DNA of 64,000 nt from Yoonia sediminilitoris (GCF_003058085.1 NZ_QBUD01000001.1:744001-808000); one strand, 5' to 3'. Shown: positions 35,747 through 45,341, counted from the first letter of the stretch. Notes: generated by a model from the sequence alone, not told the origin. Made by a program: numbers and translations.

Positions 35747-35839
35747 TAGACATTCCGGTTGGGTCGCGACGACCTTAACAATCGAATATCGCTGCGCCAA
35801 GCCCCTCGCTTAATAGAAGCTTAACAGCCCCTTCTGGCC

Positions 35840-36280
35840 TTAACCGTGTCTGTTGATCATGACCGTACCAAGCAGCATATCGGTCAACCCTTGACCACGG
35901 GCGGTGACCATCATCATCACGATGGAAATCAATTGAAGCGGGGATACGGCCACGCTGATCGTATATCCGAGTGTGTGTGCCAAGGCCGCAGCGGAATCAA
36001 GCCTGCGCCCGCGATGATCGCGCAACTCGATGCCTGTCAGTTGCATTCCCCATGTGGCCGACCCGCCTGCAATGGTGAACCAGCGATAAATGAAACCGAC
36101 CACCAGCATCATGAATGGAAAGAAAAAGACCCCGGTGAATGCCGTAAACGGCAGGATCAGCACGCAGAGCACGCCAATCAGGACCATATCCAGAAGCCAT
36201 GCAAACGCGCGTTTGAACAGAACACCCTGATAGAATTGCGGAAGTGTCTGCGGATCAGGAAGAACGGGTGAATTTAGCAT
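35840..36280 (-). CDS. RDD-family membrane protein
   Basis: A 146-residue protein with the RDD pattern. It opens F-K-R-A-F-A-W-L-L-D-M-V-L-I-G with conserved Arg and Asp in the first transmembrane helix. It continues with a second hydrophobic hairpin F-F-F-P-F-M-M-L-V-V-G-F-I-Y-R-W, then G-G-S-A-T-W-G-M-Q-L-T-G-I-E-L-R-D and a final helix with Q-G-L-T-D-M-L-L-G-T. Roles proposed for the family include Na+/H+ antiport and transport accessory function, but none is proven here. The start at 36280 has GGGAGG 6 bases upstream. Confidence 0.88.
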   Translation of the reverse strand: MLNSPVLPDPQTLPQFYQGVLFKRAFAWLLDMVLIGVLCVLILPFTAFTGVFFFPFMMLVVGFIYRWFTIAGGSATWGMQLTGIELRDHRGRRLDSAAALAHTLGYTISVAVSPLQLISIVMMMVTARGQGLTDMLLGTVMINRHG

Positions 36281-36365
36281 CTGGAACCTCCCTTCGGGGG
36301 CTTTGGTGTGGCTGCAAACGGGCCCCTCCGGCAAAAGAGGAGCCCTGTCGGACATTGGCCCCGGA

Positions 36366-36800
36366 TTAAGCCGGGCGGTTTGGTTCTTCGTCGTGGTCGC
36401 CGTTTGGCGTGCTTTTGGCCCGGTCATTCATGAATTGGTCGAACTCGGCTTTGTCCTTTGCTTCACGCAGACGCTCAAGAAAGTCTTCGAATTTGTCCTG
36501 TTCTTCCTCCAGACGGCGCAGCGTTTCGGCCTTATAGGCGTCAAACGCGCTGTTGCCCGAGGATTTGTTCATGTGCCTTGCGGCGCTGCGGGTCATTTTT
36601 GTGCAGGATTTGCTGAACATACGTTTGCTCCAGATCATATAGAGAAGAAGGGCGAGGCCGACGGGCCACACGAAGATGAAACCAAGAACCATGGCGGCAA
36701 TCCAAGCGCCTTTGCCACGCTCATCAAGCCACATCTCAGCTTTGGCAAAGATGCCAGGCTGCCGGTCATAGGCGATTGGGGAAGGGGTGGCGGTGTTCAT
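36366..36800 (-). CDS. DUF2852-domain membrane protein
   Basis: A 144-residue protein with one or two membrane segments at about 30-58 (G-A-W-I-A-A-M-V-L-G-F-I-F-V-W-P-V-G-L-A-L-L-L-Y). A long charged helix follows, containing Y-K-A-E-T-L-R-R-L-E-E-E-Q-D-K-F and F-L-E-R-L-R-E-A-K-D-K-A-E-F-D. This is the DUF2852 arrangement found throughout alphaproteobacteria. Function unknown. A strong inverted repeat lies about 85 bases upstream. Confidence 0.88.
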   Translation of the reverse strand: MNTATPSPIAYDRQPGIFAKAEMWLDERGKGAWIAAMVLGFIFVWPVGLALLLYMIWSKRMFSKSCTKMTRSAARHMNKSSGNSAFDAYKAETLRRLEEEQDKFEDFLERLREAKDKAEFDQFMNDRAKSTPNGDHDEEPNRPA

Positions 36801-36884
36801 CGTAGGCTCCTTATCTGATTTGCGTTTATGTGAATGCCTTTCACATTAGGAGATATTGGTGTTTTGACGCAGCGGCGCAAGGGT

Positions 36885-36913
36885 AAATGTAAATGTTTTT
36901 TACATTTACATTT
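36885..36913. promoter_or_regulatory. 12-bp perfect inverted repeat AAATGTAAATGT/ACATTTACATTT
   Basis: Two perfect 12-base arms face each other across five T residues in the 406-base gap (36801-37206) between divergent DUF2852 and glnE. Each arm also contains the direct repeat AAATGT. The AT-rich context suggests a regulator-binding site for one or both genes. The rest of the gap holds no convincing gene, and the frames crossing into glnE look like shadows. Confidence 0.5.
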
Positions 36914-37206
36914 TTATAATAATAAAATCAGTAACTTGTATGCAAAAAATCTCTTTTAGAAGGGTAGTGGCAAGTGGAAAAATGTGCCTTGTTGCGCCCG
37001 CTGCTTCATGGGTTTCATCAAAATCCGGCAATCCGGGGTCAAGAAATGGGCGGATCGGGTGCAGATGTCCCGCAGTGGCGTGGCCACGACTGGCAAAGCC
37101 TGTGGGTTGCCGGATCAGGCTATCGCTCAGCTTGTCCTTCTGATTTGTCGGCGCTTGCGGGCCGGATGCGATTGACCCGCACGGTGGCGCGACGCAATGT
37201 AGCGGT

Positions 37207-39969
37207 ATGTCAATTGCCGCCCGCCAGACCCGCTGCCCTGATCCATACGAGCCCGACCGTGGGGCGGATGCGGTTGCGCATTTGCCGGAAATAGAGCGCA
37301 GCCTGCAGCCCCTGATTGCAGGGACTGCCGGGTGCAGTCCCTATCTGGCCGGGCTGATCGCAGCAGAGGCCGATTGGCTGCCACAGGCGATGGATGATCC
37401 CGAAGCGGCAATCGCTGAGATCATGGCTAAGGTGCCATCGCTTGCGCTGTCCGAATTGCCCGCAGGACTGCGGCAGGGCAAGCGGCGGATCGCCCTGCTT
37501 GTGGCGCTGGCCGATCTTGCCGGCGTCTGGCCGCTAGAACAGGTCACGCAAGTGCTGACCGATTTCGCCGATGCGTCGGTGCAGGCCTGCCTGACCGAAC
37601 TTGTGGCCGCAGAGGTGGCGCGCGGCAAGCTTCCCGGCGGTGATGACCCGGCGTTGGCGGGGGGCATGACTGCTCTGGCGATGGGAAAGATGGGTGCGGG
37701 CGAGCTGAATTATTCTTCAGACATCGACCTCATCTGCTTGTTTGATGAAACCCGCTTTGACCCTGATGACTATCACGACGTGCGGTCCGCCTTTATCCGC
37801 GTGACCCGCAAGATGACCGCTACCCTGTCTGATCTCGCCGCCGGTGGGTACGTTTTCCGGACTGACCTGCGCCTGCGCCCCGATGCGTCCGTCACGCCCG
37901 TCTGCCTGTCGATGGAAGCCGCCGAGCGGTATTACGAAAGCGTCGGGCGCACGTGGGAACGTGCTGCCTATATCAAGGCGCGTGCCTGCGCGGGCGATAT
38001 ACCTGCGGGCGCTCGGTTTCTGGAAACCCTTCGGCCTTTTGTCTGGCGGAAACATCTGGATTTTGCCGCTATTCAGGATGCCCACGACATGCGCCTGAAA
38101 ATCCGCGACCATAAGGGCCTGCATGGCGCGTTGGTGCTGGAGGGCCACAATATGAAGCTGGGCCGGGGTGGCATTCGCGAGATCGAGTTCTTTACCCAGA
38201 CCCGGCAGTTGATTGCAGGCGGGCGCGACGTGTCTTTGCGCGTTCGCCAGACACGTGAGGGGTTGTCGCGGCTTGCAGATGCCAACTGGGTCCCACACGA
38301 GGTGGCCGATACGCTTTATGGTGACTACCGTTTTCACCGTGAGGTGGAACATCGGCTGCAAATGATCGGGGATGCGCAGACCCATACCCTGCCCAATGAC
38401 ACAGATGGTTTTGACCGGCTGGCGGCCTTTATGGGGCGCGATGTGGCGGGGTTGCGTAGCGAACTGACCCGCCGACTGGAGCAGGTACATGGGTTGACCG
38501 AAGGGTTCTTTGCCCCCGATGCGGCCCCTGCGCCGGTGACTGGCGACTGGGGAAAGGACGTCACGGACCGCTGGCCAAGTTATCCCGCATTGCGGACCTC
38601 GCGCGCGACCGAGATTTTTGCGCGCTTGCGCCCGCAGATCATGGCAAGCTTGCAAGAGGCTGCCAAACCGGACGAAGCCTTGGCGCAATTCGACGGGTTT
38701 CTGGCGGGGTTGCCCGCGGGGGTTCAACTGTTTTCGCTGTTTGAAGCAAACCCGCAACTGACCCAGTTGATTGTTGATATCGCCGCTACGGCACCCGCCT
38801 TGTCGCAATATCTGTCACGCAACGCAGCGGTGCTGGATGCGGTGATTGGCGGCAGCTTCTTTGATCCGTGGCCGGATTTGCCCGAACTGGTGGCCGCCCT
38901 GCAAGCCGTGTTGCGGGCCGCAGACGACTATGAAGCAAAGCTGATCGCCGCCCGCCGCTGGGCCAAAGAGTGGCATTTCCGGATCGGCGTGCATCATCTG
39001 CGCGGGCTGATCACGGCGGACGAAAGCGGGCAGCAGTATGCGGCGTTGGCTGATGCGGTGCTGACCGCCCTCTGGCCCGAAATCGTGGCGGAATTTGCGC
39101 ATAAACACGGTTTACCGCCGGGGCAGGGTGCCGTGGTTCTGGGGATGGGATCGCTGGGCGCGGCACGTCTGAATGCGGCGTCCGATCTTGATCTGATCGT
39201 GATCTATGATGCGGACGGAGTTGATGCGTCGGACGGGCGGCGTCCGCTGGCCACACGCGCCTATTATGCCCGGCTGACCCAGGCGCTTGTGACGGCACTC
39301 AGCGCGTCAATGGCCGAAGGGCGTTTGTACGAAGTGGACATGCGCCTGCGTCCATCGGGCAGGCAGGGTCCCGTGGCCACGTCGTTTGATTCCTTTTGCA
39401 ACTATCAAAGGGACGAAGCCTGGACATGGGAACATCTGGCACTGACACGGGCGCGTCCCGTCGCTGGCAACCTTGAGATCGGGGCCAGGATCGAATCCTT
39501 CCGCGTGGCGCTTCTGGCTGAAAAGGGAAAAGCGACCAAAGTTCTGAGCGATGTGGCTGACATGCGCGACCGGATCGCCGGGGCAAAGGCGCCTGCGGGT
39601 GCGTGGGATGCAAAGATTGGTGCTGGCCGTTTGCAGGATACGGAACTTTTTGCGCAAACCGCCGCGCTTTGCACAGGCAGTTCGGCGCGTGAAGCGCCCG
39701 CCCAGTTGGCGGCGGGGGTGGCGGCAGGGTGGCTTGGCGACCAACAGGCGCGCGCGGTCGGTGATGCGTCGCAATTGATGTGGAACATTCAGGCCGCGAC
39801 CCGTCTATTGACAGACGGGGCGATTGACCCCGACACATTGGGCGAAGGGGGGCGCAGGTTCTTGCTGCGCGAAACCGGGTTTGACACGATGAGCGATTTA
39901 CTTGATGCGATGGAATCCGCCGCTGCCGCCGCCGATGCTGTCATATCAGCGAAACTGAAAGAGCCGTGA
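37207..39969 (+). CDS. glnE: Bifunctional glutamine synthetase adenylyltransferase/deadenylase
   Basis: A 920-residue enzyme that adds and removes AMP on glutamine synthetase in response to PII. Two nucleotidyltransferase halves are visible. The N-terminal half has G-A-G-E-L-N-Y-S-S-D-I-D-L-I-C-L-F-D (about 163-180), the deadenylylating site. The C-terminal half has G-S-L-G-A-A-R-L-N-A-A-S-D-L-D-L-I-V-I-Y-D (about 645-665), the adenylylating site. Each is followed by D-L-R-L-R-P or D-M-R-L-R-P-S-G. Length is close to the family norm. The ribosome site is weak. Confidence 0.95.
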   Translation: MSIAARQTRCPDPYEPDRGADAVAHLPEIERSLQPLIAGTAGCSPYLAGLIAAEADWLPQAMDDPEAAIAEIMAKVPSLALSELPAGLRQGKRRIALLVALADLAGVWPLEQVTQVLTDFADASVQACLTELVAAEVARGKLPGGDDPALAGGMTALAMGKMGAGELNYSSDIDLICLFDETRFDPDDYHDVRSAFIRVTRKMTATLSDLAAGGYVFRTDLRLRPDASVTPVCLSMEAAERYYESVGRTWERAAYIKARACAGDIPAGARFLETLRPFVWRKHLDFAAIQDAHDMRLKIRDHKGLHGALVLEGHNMKLGRGGIREIEFFTQTRQLIAGGRDVSLRVRQTREGLSRLADANWVPHEVADTLYGDYRFHREVEHRLQMIGDAQTHTLPNDTDGFDRLAAFMGRDVAGLRSELTRRLEQVHGLTEGFFAPDAAPAPVTGDWGKDVTDRWPSYPALRTSRATEIFARLRPQIMASLQEAAKPDEALAQFDGFLAGLPAGVQLFSLFEANPQLTQLIVDIAATAPALSQYLSRNAAVLDAVIGGSFFDPWPDLPELVAALQAVLRAADDYEAKLIAARRWAKEWHFRIGVHHLRGLITADESGQQYAALADAVLTALWPEIVAEFAHKHGLPPGQGAVVLGMGSLGAARLNAASDLDLIVIYDADGVDASDGRRPLATRAYYARLTQALVTALSASMAEGRLYEVDMRLRPSGRQGPVATSFDSFCNYQRDEAWTWEHLALTRARPVAGNLEIGARIESFRVALLAEKGKATKVLSDVADMRDRIAGAKAPAGAWDAKIGAGRLQDTELFAQTAALCTGSSAREAPAQLAAGVAAGWLGDQQARAVGDASQLMWNIQAATRLLTDGAIDPDTLGEGGRRFLLRETGFDTMSDLLDAMESAAAAADAVISAKLKEP

Positions 39970-40244
39970 TGACCAAAGATCCCAGAGACCCCAAAGGTCT
40001 GATCCGCGAAGCCTATCTCATTGACGGGATTACAGCCGCCGAATGCAGGTCTATCTTTCTGGATTGGGCGTTGGGAGTGCCGGTGGAAAAGGATACGCAG
40101 GCGCAAGTGCGGGCACTGTTGCTGGACTATGCCGAGCAGCCCAACGACCATCCGATGACACAAACGTTGCTTGCCGCACTGCATGATGCGCCCCCCCCAC
40201 GGCGGCGCGGCGGCCGCGCGGGGCGCTTGGGAACCGAAAGCTAG
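39969..40244 (+). CDS. Small hypothetical protein after glnE
   Basis: A 91-residue protein that starts within the glnE stop region (ATG overlaps TGA by one base), so it is translationally coupled. It reads D-P-K-G-L-I-R-E-A-Y-L-I-D-G-I-T-A-A-E-C-R-S-I-F-L-D-W-A-L-G, is mostly helical, and ends in an Arg/Gly-rich tail. I recall similar short proteins downstream of glnE in Rhodobacterales, but no function. Its end overlaps the end of the convergent eda by 4 bases. Confidence 0.75.
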   Translation: MTKDPRDPKGLIREAYLIDGITAAECRSIFLDWALGVPVEKDTQAQVRALLLDYAEQPNDHPMTQTLLAALHDAPPPRRRGGRAGRLGTES

Positions 40245-40882
40245 CGCGACAAGGCCGCGGCTTCGCGGGCAAGCGCTGTGATGCCTGCCCAGTCACCGGC
40301 CAGCACTTTGTCCTTAGGGGCCACCCACGAGCCGCCAACGCAAAGAACGTTTCCCAAAGACAGGTAATCATTGGCATTTTTCAGGCTCACGCCGCCGGTG
40401 GGGCAGAATTTTACCTGCGGAATCGGCGCACCAATGGCCTTGAGGGCCGGCGCGCCGCCGTTGGCTTCGGCGGGAAAGAACTTGAGCACGTCATAGCCGC
40501 GCTCTAACAGGCGCATCGCTTCGGTTGCGGTGGCAACACCCGGTAGCAACGGCAGGTCGTTGGCTTCGCATGCATCCAGCAACAGGTCTGTGGCCCCCGG
40601 TGAGACACCAAAGGTCGCGCCCGCTTTCTTGGCGTTTTCAACGTCTTTGGGGGTCAGCAAGGTGCCTGCACCTACGGTACCACCCGGCACGGCTGCCATC
40701 TCGCGGATCGCATCTAACGCGGCAGGAGTCCGTAATGTCACTTCCAGCGCGGGCAATCCGCCTGTAACCAGTGCTTCGGCCAGAGCCGCAGCATTCGCAG
40801 CGTCGTCAATCACCAGAACCGGAACGACGGGCGCAAGGTTGCAGACTTTTGCAGCGGCGATTGAGGCGTCTTGTGGGGTCAT
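40241..40882 (-). CDS. eda: KDPG/4-hydroxy-2-oxoglutarate aldolase
   Basis: A 213-residue class I aldolase, the last step of the Entner-Doudoroff pathway: 2-keto-3-deoxy-6-phosphogluconate to pyruvate and glyceraldehyde 3-phosphate. It has A-P-V-V-P-V-L-V-I-D, the catalytic Glu region G-L-P-A-L-E-V-T-L-R-T, G-A-G-T-L-L-T, and the Schiff-base Lys in D-V-L-K-F-F-P-A-E-A-N-G-G with F-C-P-T-G-G-V. It lies 59 bases downstream of edd on the same strand, so edd-eda is probably one operon. Confidence 0.95.
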   Translation of the reverse strand: MTPQDASIAAAKVCNLAPVVPVLVIDDAANAAALAEALVTGGLPALEVTLRTPAALDAIREMAAVPGGTVGAGTLLTPKDVENAKKAGATFGVSPGATDLLLDACEANDLPLLPGVATATEAMRLLERGYDVLKFFPAEANGGAPALKAIGAPIPQVKFCPTGGVSLKNANDYLSLGNVLCVGGSWVAPKDKVLAGDWAGITALAREAAALSR

Positions 40883-40941
40883 GATGTGTCTCTTGTGTTT
40901 GATGCGCGGCGCAGGGCGCAATAATGAGTGATGCGTGCAGC

Positions 40942-42747
40942 CTAGATGACCACACCGGCCCCGTCTGCGGCAAGGCCAACGTTCTGGCGGAAGGCTTCGA
41001 ACAATTCGCGGCCAACACCGGTCCCATTGCCCGTCAGGTCAGCCTGTGCGGGTGTCCGTGTGCCCAGATCGACGCCCAGAACATCCAGCGTGCCCTTTGT
41101 GGCGTCAAGCCGTACGATATCGCCGTCCTGCAACAGCCCGATCGGGCCATTGTCGGCGGCTTCGGGGCAGACGTGAATGGCCGACGGCACCTTGCCGGAG
41201 GCGCCAGACATGCGCCCATCTGTGACCAAGGCCACTTTCAGCCCGCGATCCTGCAGCACGGCCAATGTCGGTGTCAGGCTGTGCAGTTCGGGCATGCCGT
41301 TTGACTTTGGTCCCTGAAAACGGACCACGATCACAGTATCGGCAGTGAAATCGCCAGCCTTGAATGCGTCCTTCACCGCTTCCTGCGTGTGGAAAATGCG
41401 GGCAGGGGCCTCGATGATGTGGCGTTCTTCCGCGACCGCAGAGGTCTTGATGACGCCCCGCCCAAGGTTGCCGGAAAGTTGTGTCAGGCCGCCATGGGCA
41501 TGAAACGGGTTGCTGGCGGGACGCAGAATTTTTTCATTCAGCGATTTGCCCTCGCCGGGTGCGTAGGTGACGCGACCATCAACCAACTTGGGGTCTTGTG
41601 TGTAACGCTCCAACCCGCTGCCTGCGGCTGTCTTGGTGTCATCATGCAGCAAGCCCGCGTTCAGCAGATCGCCAATCATGAAACCAAGTCCGCCTGCGGC
41701 GTGGAAGTGGTTCACGTCTGCAAGCCCGTTGGGATAGACCTTGGCCATCAGCGGCGTGATCTCGGACAGATCGCTGAAATCTTGCAGATCAAGGATCACA
41801 CCGGCGGCGCGCGCCATGGCGGGCAGGTGGATGACCAGATTGGTTGACCCGCCGGTGGCCATCAATCCGACCAATCCGTTCACGAATGCTTTTTCATCCA
41901 GAATGTCACTCACAGGCGTATATTCATTGCCCAAAGCAGTGATTTGCAGCGCACGCTCGGTTGCGGCGGTTGTCAGTGCGTCGCGCAAAGGCGTGCCCGG
42001 ATTGACAAAAGACGCACCCGGCAGGTGCAGCCCCATGAATTCCATCAGCATCTGGTTGGTATTGGCCGTGCCGTAGAAAGTGCAGGTGCCTGGCCCGTGG
42101 TAAGAGGCCATTTCCGCCTCCATCAGTTTGTCGCGACCGACTTCACCGGTGGCAAACTGCTGGCGCACCTTGGCTTTTTCATCATTTGGCAGGCCAGAGA
42201 CCATGGGCCCCGCAGGCACAAACAGGCTGGGGATATAGCCAAAGGTCGCGGCAGCCATCACAAGCCCGGGAACAATCTTGTCACAAACTCCCAGATAGAG
42301 GGCCGCATCAAAGACATTGTGTGACAGACCAACACCGGCAGCCAGCGCGATGACGTCGCGCGAAAACAACGACAGTTCCATCCCCGTCTGGCCCTGTGTC
42401 ACGCCATCACACATGGCGGGCACGCCACCCGCAACCTGCGCTGTGCCGCCGGCGGCCCGTGCTGCTGCGCGAATTTGGTCGGGGAAATGTTCAAACGGCT
42501 GATGGGCCGACAGCATGTCGTTATAGGCTGTGATGATTCCGATATTGGGTGTGCGCGCCTCTGTGAGCGCAGATTTGTCTGTGCCCATCGCGGCATAAGC
42601 ATGCGCCTGATTTCCGCAGGTCAAATGCGCCCGTCGGGGACCCTCTGCGGCAGCTTTCGCCATCGTATCCAGATATTTACGGCGCGGTCCTTCGGATCGT
42701 GCTCTGATTCTGTCCGTGACCGCAGTGATGGTGGGGTGAAGTGCCAT
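40942..42747 (-). CDS. edd: Phosphogluconate dehydratase
   Basis: A 601-residue [4Fe-4S] dehydratase of the IlvD/Edd family, converting 6-phosphogluconate to KDPG. Features include [37 protein letters not shown], and [12 protein letters not shown]. The C-terminal part has [11 protein letters not shown]. The Cys residues in these segments are the cluster ligands of the family. An exact TGTTAGCGCTAACA operator lies 41 bases upstream of the start. Confidence 0.96.
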   Translation of the reverse strand: MALHPTITAVTDRIRARSEGPRRKYLDTMAKAAAEGPRRAHLTCGNQAHAYAAMGTDKSALTEARTPNIGIITAYNDMLSAHQPFEHFPDQIRAAARAAGGTAQVAGGVPAMCDGVTQGQTGMELSLFSRDVIALAAGVGLSHNVFDAALYLGVCDKIVPGLVMAAATFGYIPSLFVPAGPMVSGLPNDEKAKVRQQFATGEVGRDKLMEAEMASYHGPGTCTFYGTANTNQMLMEFMGLHLPGASFVNPGTPLRDALTTAATERALQITALGNEYTPVSDILDEKAFVNGLVGLMATGGSTNLVIHLPAMARAAGVILDLQDFSDLSEITPLMAKVYPNGLADVNHFHAAGGLGFMIGDLLNAGLLHDDTKTAAGSGLERYTQDPKLVDGRVTYAPGEGKSLNEKILRPASNPFHAHGGLTQLSGNLGRGVIKTSAVAEERHIIEAPARIFHTQEAVKDAFKAGDFTADTVIVVRFQGPKSNGMPELHSLTPTLAVLQDRGLKVALVTDGRMSGASGKVPSAIHVCPEAADNGPIGLLQDGDIVRLDATKGTLDVLGVDLGTRTPAQADLTGNGTGVGRELFEAFRQNVGLAADGAGVVI

Positions 42748-42788
42748 TGCGAACCTCTTGTGGATGTCGGGCTTCGCCTAACATATCG

Positions 42789-42802
42789 TGTTAGCGCTAA
42801 CA
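42789..42802. promoter_or_regulatory. Perfect CceR-like operator upstream of edd
   Basis: TGTTAGCGCTAACA is a perfect 14-base palindrome, 41 bases before the edd start. It is the best copy of the motif also seen at 8822 and, degenerate, at 10181-10226. LacI-family control of Entner-Doudoroff genes through such a site has been described for CceR in Rhodobacter (from memory). Confidence 0.8.
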
Positions 42803-43000
42803 AGTAACATTGATGTGCTGCATCGGCGCATGACCAGCGCCGGGTCACGCGCGTTGCAGTGCGGTCGGCGCCATCGACCTGGAATGCAGTTGGTTTCCAC
42901 AATCCCGTCACATTGCGGGCCTAGGAAACGCAGTTGAAACGTCAACGAAAGCGCATTTATATCGACGAAACGTAAATGTCATTGAAAAGCAGGGAACGTG

Positions 43001-43552
43001 ATGAAACTGGGAAAACTGATCTGTTTGCTCATGATACTTGTGACATTGGGCGCATGTACAAGTCAACTCGGGGGCGAGCCACGGCCGGATATCGTACGCA
43101 ATTACGCCCTGCGTGGGCTGACCTTTTCAGCTGTCCCCGACCTTGTCGTGTCCGAGGAGGCGGCGCTGTATCCCATCGCCGATGTCGTCTGGCGGGGCGA
43201 CCCGCCGGGGCCGCGGATCGCGCAGATCGAGGCGATGTTCGAAACGGCCGTCGCGCGTAACAGAACGGTTCTGGATGGACCGCAACCGATTATTATCGAC
43301 ATTCAGTTGATCCGGTTTCACGGTGTGACGGAACGCACCCGCTATTCGGTAGGGGGAATTTACAACATCATTTTCTCGATGACCGTCCGGGATGCAGGGT
43401 CAGGTGCGATAATTGAACCGGCCCGCGTGATCGCGGCCAACCTCGACGCCCCCGGCGGCAGTGACGCCATCAGGCTGGAACGCTCGGGCCAAACCGAAAA
43501 GGTGCGCGTGACAGAGTTTCTATCTTCGGTTCTGCAGGCTGAATTGTTGTAG
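43001..43552 (+). CDS. Lipoprotein of unknown function
   Basis: A 183-residue protein with a lipoprotein signal (K-L-I-C-L-L-M-I-L-V-T-L-G-A-C, lipobox L-G-A-C, Cys19). The mature part has V-R-N-Y-A-L-R-G-L-T-F-S and a repeated strand pattern I-I-I-D-I-Q-L-I-R-F-H-G-V-T-E-R-T-R-Y. It looks like a single alpha/beta domain of a conserved Rhodobacterales family (I think DUF6778). The ATG at 43001 is preferred over the adjacent GTG at 42998. It is divergent from edd with about 250 bases between. Confidence 0.75.
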   Translation: MKLGKLICLLMILVTLGACTSQLGGEPRPDIVRNYALRGLTFSAVPDLVVSEEAALYPIADVVWRGDPPGPRIAQIEAMFETAVARNRTVLDGPQPIIIDIQLIRFHGVTERTRYSVGGIYNIIFSMTVRDAGSGAIIEPARVIAANLDAPGGSDAIRLERSGQTEKVRVTEFLSSVLQAELL

Positions 43553-43596
43553 TCAGATGGCTTTCCCCTGCGGATGAAAGCGCGTAGGAGAACGCC

Positions 43597-44805
43597 ATGA
43601 CACAAAAAGACACGCCCGCAAGCCGCCCCACAGTCCGATTGATTCCCAAAGCAGAGGCGCGCGCCATCAGGCATGGCTTTCCTTGGGTCTATGCCAACGA
43701 ATTGGTCATGGACAGGCGCACCCGTGGTTTGGCTCCCGGCACAATCGCCACTCTGGAGGATGCAAATCGCACGGCAATGGGGGTTGTGGCGGTCAATCCG
43801 GCGTCCAAGATCATCTGCCGGATGCTGGATCAGGATCCGGATGCACAGATCGATCAAACATGGTTTGAGGCGCGGATTGCGCGCGCGCTTGCGCATCGCG
43901 ACCGGCTTTATCCGGATCCGTTCTATCGTTTGATCCACGCCGAATCCGATGGGCTGCCCGGGGTCGTCATTGACCGGTTTGGCGACGTGGCCGTTGTGCA
44001 ACCCAACGCCGCATGGGCAGATGTTCTGATAGGAATGTTGGAGGCCGCCCTGGTTGCTGTCACGGGTGTTGCGACCGTGGTCGTGAACGGTAACGGGCGC
44101 GCGCGCACGCTTGAAGGTCTGCAAGAGCGGATGGATGTATCCGTCGGCGTGCGCCCTGATGCGCCGCTGGCCGTTCCCATGAACGGGGCCATCTATATGG
44201 CAGATGTCATGGGCGGGCAAAAGACCGGTCTGTTCTTTGACCAGCGGCCCAACCACGCCTTTGCCGCAAGTCTTGCGAAAAATGCGCGCGTCCTTGATGT
44301 GTTTTCGCATGTGGGCGGGTTTGGGCTTGCCTGTCTGGCCAATGGGGCGGCCTCTGTGTTGGCTGTTGATGGGTCTGCACCTGCGCTTGAACTGGCGCAG
44401 GCGGGGGCGGCGCAAATGGGCGTGACAGACCGGTTTTCTGTACGTAAGGGGGATGCATTCGATAGTTTGACCGCGCTTGCAGACGCGGGCGCGCAGTTTG
44501 ATCTGGTGGTCTGCGACCCGCCAGCATTCGCCCCGTCACGCCAGTCACTCGACGCGGGGCTGCGCGCCTATGAACGGGTGGCGCGTCTGGCGGCGCCCTT
44601 GGTCGCCGATGGCGGCTATCTGGCTTTGTGCTCTTGTTCGCATGCAGCTGACCTGTCGAAATTTCGCAATGCGTCATCCCGTGGCATCGGACGGGCCGGG
44701 CGCCGGGGCCAGATCATTCACACCGGCTACGCTGGCCCCGATCATCCACAACTGCCGCATTTGGCAGAAACCGGTTATCTCAAAGCGATTTTCTACCGTC
44801 TATGA
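43597..44805 (+). CDS. rlmI: RlmI-like 23S rRNA cytosine methyltransferase
   Basis: A 402-residue SAM-dependent methyltransferase of the RlmI/RlmK group. The N-terminal PUA-like domain covers about 10-90 (H-G-F-P-W-V-Y-A-N-E-L). A linker with Y-R-L-I-H-A-E-S-D-G-L-P-G-V-V-I-D-R-F-G follows. The Rossmann core has K-T-G-L-F-F-D-Q-R-P-N-H, V-L-D-V-F-S-H-V-G-G-F-G and the catalytic motif V-V-C-D-P-P-A-F-A. The ribosome site (AGGAG) is good. The start codon of the PIN gene overlaps its stop. The exact rRNA target is inferred from the E. coli enzyme. Confidence 0.88.
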   Translation: MTQKDTPASRPTVRLIPKAEARAIRHGFPWVYANELVMDRRTRGLAPGTIATLEDANRTAMGVVAVNPASKIICRMLDQDPDAQIDQTWFEARIARALAHRDRLYPDPFYRLIHAESDGLPGVVIDRFGDVAVVQPNAAWADVLIGMLEAALVAVTGVATVVVNGNGRARTLEGLQERMDVSVGVRPDAPLAVPMNGAIYMADVMGGQKTGLFFDQRPNHAFAASLAKNARVLDVFSHVGGFGLACLANGAASVLAVDGSAPALELAQAGAAQMGVTDRFSVRKGDAFDSLTALADAGAQFDLVVCDPPAFAPSRQSLDAGLRAYERVARLAAPLVADGGYLALCSCSHAADLSKFRNASSRGIGRAGRRGQIIHTGYAGPDHPQLPHLAETGYLKAIFYRL

Positions 44806-45341
44806 GAGTTCTGGTAGATGCCTGTGTGCTTTATCCTACGGTCATGCGCGAAGTCATTGTCGGCTGCGCACAGCAGGGAGTGATCGAGCCCAGATGGTCA
44901 GCCCGCATTTTGGAGGAATGGGCCCGTGCAGCAGCGAGATCGGGACCCGAACATGAGGTTTTGGCGCGCGGTGAAATTGCGATGCTGGGCGTCGCTTTTC
45001 CTAATGCGATCGTGCCCGTGCATCCGGGGCTGGAGGCCCGGTTGTGGCTGCCGGATGCCGATGACGTGCATGTGCTGGCATCCGCTATCGCGGGGTCTTG
45101 CGATGCGATCCTGACGGTGAATGCAAAAGATTTTCCGGGAAGTCTACTGGCTGAGGAGGGCGTGTTTCGGGCTGATCCGGATGCTTTCCTGCGTGGGCTT
45201 CTGGAGGAATGCCCCGAACAGGTGCGCGGTGTGGCCGATGCTGTTTTGGCCAAAGCAAACCAACTCTCTGACCGGCCTTGGGAAATGCGTGCGCTGATGA
45301 AAAAGGCGCGGCTGCCGCGTTTTGGCAAGGCGCTGGCATAA
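44802..45341 (+). CDS. PIN-domain protein, possible RNase
   Basis: A 179-residue protein with PIN-like acidic residues: V-D-A-C-V-L-Y-P at the N-terminus, then P-D-A-D-D-V-H-V-L-A-S-A-I and I-L-T-V-N-A-K-D-F-P, forming the usual metal site. It overlaps the rlmI stop by 4 bases. No antitoxin gene is adjacent, so it is not an obvious toxin-antitoxin module. As I recall, Rhodobacterales have a chromosomal PIN family named after RSP_2648 that matches this. Coupling to an rRNA methyltransferase suggests RNA processing, which is inference. Confidence 0.82.
   Translation: MRVLVDACVLYPTVMREVIVGCAQQGVIEPRWSARILEEWARAAARSGPEHEVLARGEIAMLGVAFPNAIVPVHPGLEARLWLPDADDVHVLASAIAGSCDAILTVNAKDFPGSLLAEEGVFRADPDAFLRGLLEECPEQVRGVADAVLAKANQLSDRPWEMRALMKKARLPRFGKALA

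Noticed and set aside
36974..37294. 106-codon plus-strand frame reaching into glnE
   Set aside because: Composition is Arg/Pro-rich, and it overlaps the glnE N-terminus by nearly 90 bases in another frame. No ribosome site.
37717..38808. 363-codon frame opposite glnE
   Set aside because: Antisense to conserved GlnE motifs with no ribosome site or recognisable domain.
43360..44415. 351-codon minus-strand frame opposite rlmI
   Set aside because: Antisense to PUA and SAM-binding motifs of the methyltransferase. It is a shadow frame.
44802..45341. PIN protein as a VapC-type toxin
   Set aside because: There is no small antitoxin gene next to it, and it is coupled to an rRNA methyltransferase. 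A toxin-antitoxin call is not supported.
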